Assembly (NCBI GenBank): GCA_003339415.1
Contig: PDHQ01000030.1
Span: 179,738-243,737, forward strand
Length of the DNA stretch: 64,000 nucleotides
From: Ophiocordyceps camponoti-saundersi (nom. inval.)
Lineage: Eukaryota > Ascomycota > Sordariomycetes > Hypocreales > Ophiocordycipitaceae
Direction of reading: 5' to 3'
The first letter of the stretch is position 1; every line of letters starts with the position of its first letter. Below the pieces are notes generated by a model. That model worked only from the letters and a program-made list of their open reading frames with translations, was not told the origin of the DNA and made no database searches. Shown here piece by piece: positions 23,857 to 37,115 of the stretch. The translations under genes and the position numbers were made by a program.

Positions 23857-26800
23857 AATCTTATCCTTATCTTTATTTTAAGCTTATTTTACTACGTAAC
23901 GATATATCTTCTAAATACTATATCGCGTAATAAAGCTCTCGATAGCTTTTATATATATTTTAATAAGAAAGGGAATATTTTTAATAGTAGCTTACTTAAT
24001 AATAATATTCCGCGTATTAATATAAAAACGCCTACAAGAACGCTAAAAAAGAAAAATATAGTAATATTAAAGAAAATTATAAAAATATTAGTTAATAAGG
24101 GCCTAAAGCGTAAGTAATTTAGTATATATTTATAGGAGATTTACTAATATATTATAAGAATATTAAGTTAAGGTTTACTAGCAATAATTACTAAAAAAGA
24201 TAAAGGTAATAAGATATTAAAGAAAGCGTAAAAGCCGAAGTTTATAATAACTAAGGTAATTAACGCGGATAAGAAAATAACCGTTTATCCTAAGCTAAAA
24301 ATAAGTAATAAGATATTAAAGAAAGCGTAAAAGCTTATATCTAAGGCTAAAAATAGCTTAGCTAAAAAATAGTATATTAAGAGTAAAAAGGGTAAGGCCG
24401 CTAAAAAGAAGGTAAAGGCGCTAGCTATAAAAAAGGTAGCTAAGGAGGAAAAGTCTCGTATTAGGGTAAAATAGGTAAAGCGTTTAGCGTTAGAGCGTGC
24501 TAAGGTTATTAAGAAAATAAAGCTAAAAAAGAAAATTCGGAGTAATAAAAGTAAGAGTTATAAAACTAATATTAAAATAATATATTAATAAATTATAAAG
24601 GTTAAGAGTGCTAAATTTATAGAAAACTTTAATAAAGAAATAAAATAATAAGTAAAGTTAAAAAAGTATTATATTTATATTAATTTTAATAAGTAAACTA
24701 AGAAGCGGTTTTTAAATTAGCTTTTTTTATTAAAAGAAGATAGTAGCTATTTAGTAATAATTAATATAGCGTTAAAATAAAATATATTAGATATAACTAT
24801 TATAAAAAGTTAAAAAAGAGTAGAGATTATAGCTATAAAATATTATATAAAGAAAATATAACTTATCTTAGCGCTTAGTAAGTAAGATTAGCGGAGGTTA
24901 TCTAAGAGTTAATATTAACTTAGTATAATATTTATAAAAGCTAAGAAATCGCTACTTAAAACTTAATATAAAAATTATAATAAAAGTAAATTTAATAAGC
25001 TATAAAATAAAAAAATAGGAGGCTATATTTTAAAAGGTAACTTATTATATAAATTAATTATAAAAGTAATAATATCTTATAATTAAAATACCTTTACTAT
25101 TATATATATAATAATATATAGCTATATTAGGTAAAAAGTAATATAGGAGTAAGTTATAGCGATTCCTAAAAATTAAAATATATTATATAAAGTTTATAAT
25201 ATAATCGCTAAGAAGTTTATTTAATATAAGGATAATAATTAAATCCTTAATCTAAAAAATATTTTAATATAAAGAACTTAAAGCTAAGCGTTATTAGAAT
25301 TTACTAAAGGTACTAATAAAAACTTATTAATAACTTACTTAGTAGCTATTATAAAAAAGATTAATATAGCTTAAAAAGAAAAAGTAATATAGGAAATATA
25401 TAATTTAATATTAAACTATATAAGTATAGTTATAAAAAAAGGTAAAATATACTTATTTAATAAAAACGCGATTATAGCGTAAGGAGTTTATAAAGCTATT
25501 ATAAAAAAGTTTAGGAAATATTACGTTAAGTAAGTAACTAAGGCGGAAAAGTTACCGGAGGCGGCGAAGCTTATTAGAGGCGTAGCTTAAGCGGGGAGGA
25601 ATTAAAGCTAAGTTAACGGAGATATAGCAGAGGTTACGGAAAAGTTTATTAAGATTAAAAAAGAAGAGGATAATACCGATAACGATAAAGCTAACTTAGA
25701 GCTAGAAATTAGATATAAAAAGTAAATAGAGTTATTTAATAATAAAAAAGAGAATACTAATAAAGGAGAAGTTTATAATAAAAATAATAATAATAATAAT
25801 AATAATAAGTTTAATAATAAAAATACGCTTAAGTAAAAGATAACTTATACTTATAGCTAAGGTAAGGCGAGGGCGAAAAGAGAGGGATATATAAAAAAGT
25901 TTAAAAAAATATCTAATCTGAAATAGGAGAAAATTATCTAATATAATCTTAATTAGTATATTAAGTATTTCCGGTCTTATTTAAAAAAATATATATTTCG
26001 CGTTATTAAGAATAAGATATTTATTATTAAATATTAATATTCTAAGATTAAAGCTTTTTAGTATAATTATTATTAATATAAAAAGGTAACTTATATACTT
26101 ATTCTTATTAATATATTAGGAAATTAATTTAACTATATAATAATAGTAAGGGAGCTAAGATATATTTTTAATATAATATATCGTAAAGCTAGTTACGTAA
26201 CTAAAAAAAATAAGTTAGCTTTATTTAAGTAAGGGAGACTTAATATAGCTTAAATTACTTAGTACTTAGCAGAGTTATTTATAGCGATATTAACTGCTTA
26301 TATTTAAGAATATAAGCTTATAGAAACGAATAAGGTATTTATTAAAGCTAAAGAATAATATTAAGGTTTAATATAGTAGCGATAAGCGCTACTAACTACT
26401 AACTATTACGCTTTTAAAATAACTACCTTAAGTAAAGGCTTAGAACTACTAAAATCTTTTCTTAATAAAGAGGGGTATTTTTATCTTATAAGAAAAGGAG
26501 AACTTATAATAATATACTAGAAATTATTATTATTACTTTATCTTCTCTTAGGGGATAAAGGATATATTAAGTAAAAGGTAGCGCTAGCTTATACGCGTAA
26601 GTAAATAGAAAAAGTTTTATATAACTTTATAAATAAGGAGTTTAGGCTATAAAAGGTATTAATTTATAAACGTTTTAATATATACGCTTTATATAGCGAG
26701 ATTAACGCTTATAAGTATATTATAATAAAGAAGATAAAGCGTGCTATAAAGGCGGAGAAGGCGGCTTAGAAAGAGATAGCGTAAGTGCTTCGGATTAAAA

Positions 26801-26990
26801 AGAAGCTACTAATAAGTTAAGAGTTAGAGATAAAATATACTTATAATAAAGATAAAAAAGATAAGGATATTCGATAAGTTTATTAGTTTAAATAAAATAA
26901 GAAAGCGTAATAAAAGTAAATATAAAAATAAATAAGGTAATAAGTGCGTAAATAAGTAAGTAAGGTAAGTATATAAATTTAAAAAAATTA
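23857..26990 (+). pseudogene. Relic ~1,040-codon antisense ORF inside the chromovirus
   Basis: One plus-strand frame (codons starting at 23,857 and continuing in register) can be read for about 3.1 kb. In my by-eye reading it needs no shift, and its in-frame stops are TAA or TAG with no TGA seen, as RIP would produce from CAA, CAG or TGG. The predicted protein is very Lys-rich in its first third, then polar and acidic, with an Asn run coded by AAT repeats near 25,785-25,810. A segment around 26,020-26,110 has Tyr residues spaced in a way that could be former Cys/His (possible zinc finger). The C-terminus is a charged helix. No transposase, RT or other known domain was recognised. It is not gag, because a gag zinc knuckle lies at the other end of the same element on the minus strand. 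Confidence 0.6.
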
Positions 26991-27039
26991 TGTTTTCTTA
27001 TATTTCTTTATTACCTTTTAAAATTTATTAATAAGTTAT

Positions 27040-30000
27040 AATATATTCGCTATATTATTAATATTAACTTATTAATTATACTTTAATAGCTATTTTTTTT
27101 ATTTAATAAGAAAGTAAATTTTACTATTTAATATTTTTTAGCTTTTAACTTTTTAGACTTCCTATTCCTTATTATCCTCCTTTAAGTTTAGTATAAGAAA
27201 AGAGGTAAATAAGTTTTAAAGATTTTAGAGATATTAAAGTTTAAGAAGAGAGATATAAAAAATATTATAAAGATAGGCGTATTTCGTAAGTAATACGAGG
27301 CGGTACGCTTAGGAGCCGATTTTTTAGAGAACGCGAAATAGTTTTATATAATAAGGTAAAAGTTTCTTTTTCTTACTTTTAAATTTAATATTCTTAGTTA
27401 AGAGGCTTACTAAATTACTTATTTTAAGTATTAAAAGTATATAGTTTTTATTATAATACTTCGCTTATCTTTTAGTAGCGTATTTTTAATAATTTACTAA
27501 GTATTAGCGTAAATTTATTATTTTATTAATCCTAGCTTTAGCTTTAAGGTTTACTTTTAAAAGAGTATTTATAGAAATATTAAATTCCGGGTAATAACTA
27601 TAAAGTACTTTATTAAGTAAGATTCCTATTATTAAGTATTTTATATTATTAATTATAAATTAAATAACTAATAATAGTTAAAGCTATAATATATATTTAT
27701 TATTAGTAAAGTAATAAAGGTAATATTATACTATTTAGTTTATTTATTTTATTTACTTATATAAAAGATTAGTTTATAACTAATTATAGCTAGATAGGGG
27801 GGATTATAGCGGATATATTTAAGTCTTCCCGATAGCGTTTAGTTATTACGCGGGGTATATAGCTAGCTTAGGAAAGGGGCTTCTCTCCCTTCTCTTTCCT
27901 CTCTTTAATAGCTTTAATTATAACTTTACTTTAGCTTACTTCTATAGTCGCCTTAGTAAAACTATTATATTAATTAAAGCTCCTCTTACCGCTAACCGAA
28001 TATAAGAGTAAGATCTTAGTATAAAACGCTATTAAATTCTACCTATACTAAAGCCGCTCTTAGCTTATTCTAGCCTAAACTCTTAGCTAGCTACTATATA
28101 TACTAAATTTGCGATCGACGGAGCCGTAATTAGGGAGCCTAAGTCCTAGTTCTACTATATCTTTTCTTATCTCGGCACTTTCTAGTAAACGTTCTTTCTA
28201 TATATTATTATAGCTATAGATTTTTCTTACTAGCTTAAAGCCTTTTTAGCGTATATCTCTAAGCTTCTCGGGGAAAGTTATAAAAAGCGCTAAATAGGTC
28301 TTTCCTTAGTTAGGATATATTAGGGGCTATTAAAGCCCCTTAGAAAATATATTATAAGGTAAAAATATACCTTTTTCGAGGCCGGACTATTAAACTAGTC
28401 TAACTATACTAAGATTATTCTACTCTTATCCGAGCTACGTAAGGAGCTATAAAAGCGCTTAGATTATAAGAACTAGCTTACGATATATACGGCCTTCGCT
28501 AGCCTTCTCCGAGGCTTTAATAAAGTATTTAGTTCTAAGAATATTCCTAATATACTAGTTAATTTACCGCCCCCCCTTTTTACTAACCTAATAAATATCG
28601 CGTTTATATAATCTTATTTTAGCACTATTAAGCGCTAGTATTATTATTAGTATAACTAGATTAGTTATTTTAAGCGTAACTATCCGAAGCTTCGTAAGTA
28701 AATAGGGATATTAAGGTTAGGGCTTTTTATAAGTAGAGCGGGGAAATTAAAAGTAAATCCGGAGTATTTTAATTAAGAGGATAACGAGTAAGGAAGGACG
28801 AGTATACGCTAAATATTATAGCTTAGGTAATTTCTAGCTTTATTACGTTACCTTATATAGGGATAGTCCGCGCGCGGCTTAAGCGCGTAGATTTATTAGT
28901 AAGTATATATTATAATCGTATCGCGCTCTAGCTTATAAACTAGCGCTAGCAGTATATAGCGATAAGTATATAGCTAGCTTTACTATTTACCGTAAATAAG
29001 GTATTCTCTAAGCTTCCTATAACTAGTATAGTGCTACCTAGTCTTATATACTAGCTATATAGGTAAGTTTTTACTATTAGTATATAAGTTTATTAATTCT
29101 TACCTTAAGCGGTGCTACGATTCTAAGCTTATTAGAATCTTCCTTATAGGGATTAGGGTTTAATTTCCTAAGCTATAAGGGAGCCCTTCCGCCCTCTTAT
29201 CCTTATCTTTACGGAGGCTATTAGGCTATTAGCTAGGGACTATATAAAGTATCTCGCTAGCGTAGTAATATATAACTTTTCCGTCTTACGCTCCTACCTC
29301 CTTAGCCGGCCTAAGGAGGGGGCTATATAAGGGATTAGTTTATAACTAATCGTAGCTAGATAAGGGGGATTATAGCGGATATATTTAGGTCTTCCCGATA
29401 GCGTTTAGTTATCGCGCGGGGTATATAGCTAGCTTAGGAAGGGGGCTTCTCTCCCTTCTCCTTCCTCTCTTCGATAGCTTTAATTATAACTTTACCTTAG
29501 CTTATTTTTATAGTCGCCTTAGTAAGACTATTATAACTTATTAATTTAAGGGTAAAATATAATTAATAACTATCTTTTAATTTTAAATAGTAAATAAAGG
29601 TTTAACTAAAAATAACTAATAAATAAGCTACCCTTATTAAATATAATACCTTATAGAGGACTATAGTAAAGTTTTACCTCCTAGTAAAAAAGCTTAGCTA
29701 AGTCCCTTACTTTAATTATATCTAAAACTAAAAGTAAGAGCAAAAACTTCGTAAATTAATTAATAATTATAAGGATATTATTAACTTATTTATCTAGCTA
29801 TATAAACTCTAATAAGCTAGTAGTAAAGTTTAGAGATAGTTTAGCTTATAGTTATAATAAAATCGGTAACAAATTTAATTTACTATATAGGCGATATTTT
29901 TAGGAAGTAACCTCTTAGTAAATTTAGTAAGACTTAATATAAGATTTAATATCTTTATATATTACCTCTTAGTAGAATTTCTTAGTAAGAAAGTCTTAAG

Positions 30001-33000
30001 TGCGTTTTATATTAAAATAACTTACTAATAAGTTATCGTAATATAATAATAGTAGTTTTTACTTTAAAGCTACTTCTTATAATATTATAATATAGTCCTT
30101 TTAATAAATAAAACTATTAAAGTTAATTATCTAAGGACTTTACTTTCCCCGTTAAGTTTTATTAAGCTTAGTAACTTTTCGGCGTTATAGCTAAAAATCT
30201 TCGCTTTAATTTCGCTATAGTAAAGTAAGGAGGGGAGCTAATATATTAAGCTTTAAGGGGTATTCTTACGCCATTACCTTTTTTAAGGTCTAGCCTTTAA
30301 GGCGTTAAGTTAAGCTTAAAGTTATTAAAACTTAGTATAAAAAATATATAGCTACTTTAAGGTAAGGGTTTTAATAGTTAGTTTAGTTTAACGCTATTAT
30401 ATACTTAACGCGTAATATATTATTAACTATTTTCTTACGTAAAATATTTAACCTTTTTATTATTAGGCCTACTTTAAGTATATATTATAGTTTTCTTAAA
30501 AGGCTATTAGTAAGGTTATTATAGCCTAGCTTATAAAAAATATAAAAATTAAAAAGTAATAAGTAAGTTACCTAATATTATTAATAGTAGTTTAAATTTA
30601 ATTATTATATAATTAACTATAAGTTTTAGTAATTTAAGATTACTTTAACTAAGAATATTAATTTTTCTATATAATAGCGCTAATACTTAAAAGATTTAAT
30701 AATAGTAAAAAATTCTTTTTTAGCTACTATATAGTAAACTTTAAGGCTATTAAACTTTTATAACTAGTAAGCGATAATAAGATATTATTTTTAATTATTA
30801 CGTTATAAGAGGATACTAGCTATAATAAAGTCCGATATATTAGTCTTAATATATATTTACCTTTTAGGATTAAAATATATAAGTAGCGGGGCTTTAGCGA
30901 ATACTTTTTTAAGTTTTAGAAAAGCTAACTATTAAAGTAAGTTAAGTTTATATTAACTAAGTTTCTTATTATTTTCGCTTCTTTAAGGTATATTAATTAG
31001 GGGAGCGATAATATTAGAATAGTAAGGAATAAAACGCTAGTAATAATTATAAAACCCTAAGAAAACTTAAAAATTATAGAAAAAGTATAGCTCCTCTTAG
31101 TTTATAACCGCTTAAATCTTTTTAAGGTTTATTAAAATACTATATATACTTATAATATATTTAAGAAACTTAACTGCTTCCTTATAAAAAATATATTTAA
31201 TAATATTTATATATAAGTTAGCTTCTTAGAATTTTGCTAAAATTTCGTAAAAATATTAAGTATAATTTTTTATTATTTTAAAGTAAATTAAAATATTATT
31301 TAAATAAATAATATAGAAAGTATTAACTAAGGTTCTAAGTACTTAATTAATATAATATTAGAAAGTTACTAAAGTATTTATAAGACTAAATAGAATAATA
31401 AGATACTTAAAATAACTATATTAAGAGCGGAAAGCTGTTTTCTATTCGTTACTTTTCTTAATATAAATATAATAATAAGCGTACTAAAGGTTAATTTTAG
31501 AGAAGATTATAGCGCCTTAAACCCGGTTTATAATCTTTAAAATAAAGGGGAGAGGGTAACGATTTTTAATTATTACTTTATTAAAACCTTAGTAATTTAC
31601 GTAAAGTTATAATTCCTTATCTTTCTTTAAAATAAAAAAAATAAAAGTGCTACTAAGGCTTTAAAATTCTTAGATCTAACTTTTTCTAAAAGTATTATTA
31701 AGGTATTCCTAAAAAACCTTAAGTTTAGTTTAGAAAAGAGGGTAAATAGGACCTTTAGAAAGTATAGCGTTATTAACTAAGTTAATAGCGTAGATAGCGT
31801 TTTTTTTATTTAAAAGGATTAATATTTTTAACTTAGAAAATATATCTTTAAATTTAATAAGAGTTAAGGGTATTTTAACTTATAATACTAGTAATAGCTT
31901 AGAGTCTTCTTTATTTATAAATATAAGGGGTATTAAGTTTAATATAATTTAGAAAATATATAAATATTATTTAGCCTCCTAAATAAATTCCTCCTTAGTA
32001 AGAAGGTATATTTATAATAGTTAAGATAATTTATATTATTATTTATAAGTATTAGAAAATAAATAAATTTATTTAGCTACTAAAGTAAGTATTTTTAAAA
32101 TAATAAAGTTATTATTTATTACTTTACTAAAAATACTAAGGTAGTAATAAACTAGCGTCTTTTTAATATTATTTATATTACGAAATATAACTAATATTTC
32201 TTAAAGTTTATTAACTAATATATATTTACTAATTCCTTTTATTAGAAGTAAAAAATTATTATTTAAAAATAATAGTAAATATTATCTTATAAAAGAAAAG
32301 TTAATAAAATCGATTTCGTTATAAGTATTAAATTTAATAAAGATTAGAAGGGGGGTAAGTTTTATTTAAAAAGTGCTAAAAATCTTAAAAATTTTTATTA
32401 TTAAGGATATTAGTAAAGGGACTTTTATATCGATATCTTTAAGTTTTTTAAAAACTTCTTAAATAAACTAGCTTAGGTTTATTTAGCCTTCGCAGCTTTT
32501 ACTTTCTCTAGGTATTTTAATTAGTAGTTAGATTTCTTATAGCTTTTCTTTTTATAATAAAAGTAAGTAAAAACGTTTTATTTCTTATTAAGGGAATTTT
32601 ATTTTTTTTTATAGTTTTCTAAGCGGTTATAACTACTATACTAATAATATAGCTTTAAGAAACTATTATAATAATAACGCTTTAAATTAAATTCAGTTTA
32701 TTACTATTTTAAGGAGTTATTATAATAATATTAGTAAAACCTGCCTAACTTAGAGTCTTAAATTTATTAAGCTAAAAAGACTATTTTCTAATAATTAAGA
32801 GTATTAAGCTAATATTATTCGAAGATCTTAGCGTGTAGTTATAAGAGTAACTAGGAAAAGTAATTTAAAGTAAGTTTTTTAAAAAGATAGGTATTAAAAT
32901 ATCTCTCTAAGCCCTTAAGGTATATATAAAAATTATAAGGGGTTTAATTATCTTATTACTTAGCGTTTTAAGAAGTAATAGCTATTATTATTATTTAATT

Positions 33001-33600
33001 TCTAGGATCTTTTAAGAAGTTATAAGATTATTTTTTAAATATAAGCTAGTTATTTATAAGTAGAGTTTATTTCTCGGTAAATAAGCTATATTTATAAGAT
33101 TTCTAATATATACGAAGATCTAAGTATATATTATCTAAGGCCTTAAGAATTTTATTCTTATTTTTATAATACTTTTTAAAAGCTATAAGGAAAGAATCTT
33201 TAAAGTCCTTAAGCTAATTTTAATATTTCTAAGTTATAAGTTATTTTTTTAATTTAATAATATTCGAAAGTTTAATATTTTTATTTTAGCTAAAGTTTAA
33301 TATCGATAAGTAGCGCTTATATTAGAAACTTATAGCTAAGTTAGCGGGGTTTCCTTTAAAAATTAGAATATCTTAAGAATTATTAATTCCTTATTCTTAA
33401 AGGAAGTTAGTAATAAAATTCTAAAATATTTCTTCCTAAAAAGTAAGATTATATTAAGTAGCTTTTAGAGTTTTAGTAAGGGGGGCTATATTAGCCTAAG
33501 CTAGATAGTCTAAAAGAGGAGTAAAGGAGATATTTAAAAAACAGTCCTCTGCTTATAAAAGTTAGTTTTAAAAGCGAGTTATATAAGGTATAATAAAGTA
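27040..33600 (-). pseudogene. Degenerate gag-pol of the chromovirus, interrupted by an LTR element
   Basis: Read right to left. Around 32,510-32,570 is a gag zinc knuckle whose Cys/His codons became Tyr (YFYYKKKSYKKSNY). Reverse transcriptase at about 31,630-31,130 includes KKDKEL, KNRYPLPL, and YLNNILIY at 31,306-31,292, where the YLDD aspartates became Asn. The integrase C-terminal part is split by the insertion at 27,760-29,535 and continues leftward with LVSLLTKNIKF-like and chromodomain-like (LIK, preceded by KILNSKIYF) stretches near 27,150-27,060. The order gag-RT-IN-chromodomain identifies a chromovirus. TAA/TAG stops from RIP are scattered throughout; nothing functional remains. Confidence 0.8.
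27760..29535 (-). mobile_element. Non-autonomous LTR element, copy 2, nested in chromovirus integrase
   Basis: Same family as 18,395-20,173 in reverse. The LTRs are 27,760-27,969 and 29,326-29,535 (210 bp each), flanked by a perfect TSD ACTTA at 27,755-27,759 and 29,536-29,540. It interrupts the integrase reading of the chromovirus, which resumes on both sides, so it inserted later. It is less mutated than copy 1 (more C and G kept), but still RIP-altered. Confidence 0.9.
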
Positions 33601-34085
33601 TATAAGAATCGGTACTAAGTTAAAAAGGATAAGTTTAATATAAAAGTAAGTACTTTTATAAAAAGAATTAAAGTTATAAAAGAAGCTTATATAAGATATA
33701 TTAAAAAAGAGAGATAGCGATAATTAAGTTAGAAAAGAGAAAGATAAGTATATAAGTATAAATTATAAAAGTTTACTTTAAAAGTTATATTAAGAGTAAA
33801 GCTAATTTTTACCGAATTATAATATTAAAAATTATTACAAATTATATATAAGGGGATTATAACTTAGGGGTAAACTCCTTATAATATAAACTATAACTCC
33901 TAGGGTTTTATTTAGGACTTTAATATAGTTTAAGAACTTACTTTTTATATCTAACTATTTTATTATAACTAGAAATATATTATATATCTTCTAACTAGTT
34001 TTAGTATTATATTATAATAGCTTTATAATACTTATATAACCTTATAGTTATTCTTTATATATAGTTATCTTATAACTTTATTATA

Positions 34086-37000
34086 TATAATTATTTTATT
34101 TAACTATATTAGTAGCTTAATAGCTCCCTTCCCCCTCTTCCTTAAAGGCCGCTTTATAGTATATTTTATAAGTACCTCCTTAAAGTTTATAAGTAAATTA
34201 TAAACTTAATAAATAAAGGGTAAATCCGCGCTAGCTTTTTTTCCGCGGCCGCCCTTATTTTATTTATTAAGAAGCTTAGCGGGGGGTAGCGTTTTTATAT
34301 TAACTATTACGCCTTAAATAAGGTAACAAAGTAAGACCGGTACCCCTTTTCTCTTATTAAGGAGATACTTTATAGCCTTTTAAGCGCCTGCTAGTTTATA
34401 AAACTTAATATTTACGCTACTTTTTATAAGCTTTATATCGTAAAAAGCGAGGAATACCTTATAGCTTTCTATACTTAGTTTAGTCTCTTTAAGTACTTTA
34501 TTTACTTTTTCGGCCTTATAAGTACGCTCGCTATATTTTAATATTATATTAATATTACTTTAAGCGATTCCTTAAAAGACTTTACTATAGCTTACTTAGA
34601 TAATATCTTTATTTACTTAAGCGGCTTATAATCTAATTATTAGCGTAAGGTCCGCGTTATATTCTTATATTTACGCTAAGCTAGCCTCTTCCTTAATCTT
34701 GCTAAATGCGACTTTATAGTTTAAGAGGTTAAGTATTTAGGTTTTATTATCTATACTAGTAAGGAAGTAAGGCTAGACTTTACGAAGGTTTATAATTTTT
34801 AAATAGGAGGCGCTAATATATATCTAAGGCGTTCGCAGTTTCCTTAGCTTTACTAACTTTTATTATAACTTTATACTTTAATTTTCTAACCTTATAGCGC
34901 CCCTTATTAAGCTTACTAAATATAGTGCGCTTTTTTACTAAACTAATAAATATTAGCGTGCTTTTAATACGCTTAAGTCCGCCTTTATTTTTACTCTTAT
35001 CTTTACTTAGTAAAACCCTAACTATAATATTATTATTAAGGCTAACTATTCCGGTAAAGCTATAAGCAGTTACCTCTCCTAAGTTAGTATAAATTATATC
35101 CTTTAGTTAGTAGTATATTATTTAAAGAAGCTTTTACTAGTAGAATAAAACTATACTATTTATAATAAGGAATTATTTACTATTATCTTTTACTTTAAAG
35201 CGTAGTTAGCTAAGCTTTATAGCGTTTCTAAGCTGTTCTTAATCTTTACTAACTATAAGGCGCTTAAGTACTTTACTACTTTTAAAGCGATAATAGAACG
35301 CTAAGCTTACTAGGCCGAAACGCTCGCCCTTTTTAATTACCGCTTTTAGTACTATTTTAGCGTATAAGCGTCTTAGCTAGACGCCCTCTCCTAGTAAGAG
35401 TAAGAGCGCTATAAAATAAAGGAGCGCTTTAGCTAAATTATATAGCCTATATCTATTTACTTATTTAAGCTACGCCTTATTTACTTTAGCTTAGCCCCGC
35501 TAAGTTCTCCTATATTAGTGCCTCCCGCCTTAGATACCTTAGCTCCTTTTTAAAATAAGATCTTATAAGGACTTTAATTAGCGGCCCTTTATACTAATCC
35601 TCTTTATAAGGTGCGCTATTAGGCGATCCGTTCTTATACGCGGAAGTTTCTACTAAAAGCGAATACTTGCGAGTAAGTTACCGACTACTCCCTCTCCGCT
35701 TATAGCTAGCTATAATTCTAAAGCTATCTTTAAGTTCCTAAATAGGAACCTTTTATTACTATACTTATTTAATAAACATATAACTCCTTTATAGCGGGAT
35801 ACCTTAGTAAAAATATTATTTTTATACTTTTTTAGCGTAAGTTTTATTAAGATAATATATTTATAAATATAGTATAGTTTATTTATAATTATTATTATTA
35901 TAAGAATTACCTTAACTACCGCTAGCGTTAAGGACTCCTTTAGCCGCTGCCTCCTTTTAAGCGTTTTTAGATAACTTTTTTTATAAACTTTATAACTAAG
36001 CTCCCCGCCGCTAATAAGTCTTAGCCCCGTTTCCTTATAATTATTATAAACCGCTTATCTAAGTATATTTAGTTAGAAGCTATAATATCGATAGATGCTA
36101 AGTAGTACGCTAAGCGCTTTATTTAGTGCTAGTAGCGGTTTTATAGCTTTCTTTATAAGTTAATTTCCGATCGCGGTTTAAATTAAATAAGTTATTTCTA
36201 ATTAACTCTCTGCCGCCTTACTAAAGTATAGAGACTACTCTCTATAGCTTACTACCCTTAAACTAATAGTAATATAAAGCGTATAAACTAGGAGGTATAA
36301 GCTATACTTCGCTAGATAATTTCCTTCTTATAGTTTAACTAGCTACGCTACTTACTAGTATATTAGCTTGCCTTAAATAATTATAATTTATTTATAATAA
36401 GTATAAGTCCTAACCGCTTACTTTATAGCTTTAATATTACCTTTCTTAATCGTCTAGCGAAGAGTGCTACCCCCGTTTTATCCCCGAAAAGCTAAGCTAT
36501 AGCATTTATTTATTTCCTTTATAATAGCGTTAAACTAGCGTAAGCTTTTATTATATAAGCCTAATAGTAATAATAGGACTTTTTAAATAAGTCTCGCTAA
36601 CTCGCGGAATAGTTTTAAGTTAGTAACCTTATCTAGCTTAACTTTATATATATTTAATCTAACTACTTATTAAAGAAACTTAATTATCTTAAAAGTAAAT
36701 ATAAGGTAGTAGCTATCCTAACGCTGCTAATAGTTACCCTTAATACGCCGCTTAGTATTTACCTTACCTTCTATATTAACTTTATAGAATATATAGCTAG
36801 CAACCTTTTATTATTTTAGTTATTAGCTAACTCCTGCCTAGATCCCCTTCTATATCTCTTTTACGATAACCCGTTTCTTAATAAATATAAAGTTAAGGAA
36901 ATCCTCGCTACGAAGAATATAAGGGGACGCCGCCCTTAAGGCGGCACGCCTCGCCGTCTTATCTTTATTAAATAGAAAAGCTATATTACTTTAACCTAAA

Positions 37001-37115
37001 AGTCGCTTAATAGCTTTAAGCGCTACGCGGTATTTAACTATTTTAAGTTTATATAAAAAGATATATATTTTTATAATAGCTTAAGGCGAACTTAACTATA
37101 TATTTATTTTAGCTA
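34086..37115 (+). pseudogene. Degenerate pol of the outer Ty3/gypsy element
   Basis: The plus strand shows reverse transcriptase (ALNKVTK*DRYPFSLIKEI near 34,310-34,370, where * marks a stop; AYLDNIFIY at 34,590-34,617), then RNase H, then integrase around 35,750-36,900 (for example LISDRG near 36,150-36,175 and a following YYP box). The frame is well kept apart from RIP stops. The missing N-terminal part lies left of the chromovirus, at 21,200-23,205. Confidence 0.8.

Larger units (their letters stand above)
23206..34085 (-). mobile_element. Chromovirus (Ty3/gypsy with chromodomain), minus orientation
   Basis: LTRs of exactly 411 bp each lie at 23,206-23,616 and 33,675-34,085, with identical 5-bp TSDs TATAA at 23,201-23,205 and 34,086-34,090. 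The orientation follows from pol on the minus strand and from a purine-rich tract (AATAGGGAGATAAT, minus strand) abutting the left, 3' LTR. The total is 10,880 bp, or about 9.1 kb without the nested 1.78-kb element. An additional large frame on the opposite strand sits between pol and the 3' LTR. All copies of coding sequence are RIP-altered, so the element is dead. Confidence 0.85.

Noticed and set aside
23857..26990. Reading the antisense frame as gag of the chromovirus
   Set aside because: A gag zinc knuckle is present at about 32,510-32,570 on the minus strand, in the expected position relative to pol and the 5' LTR.
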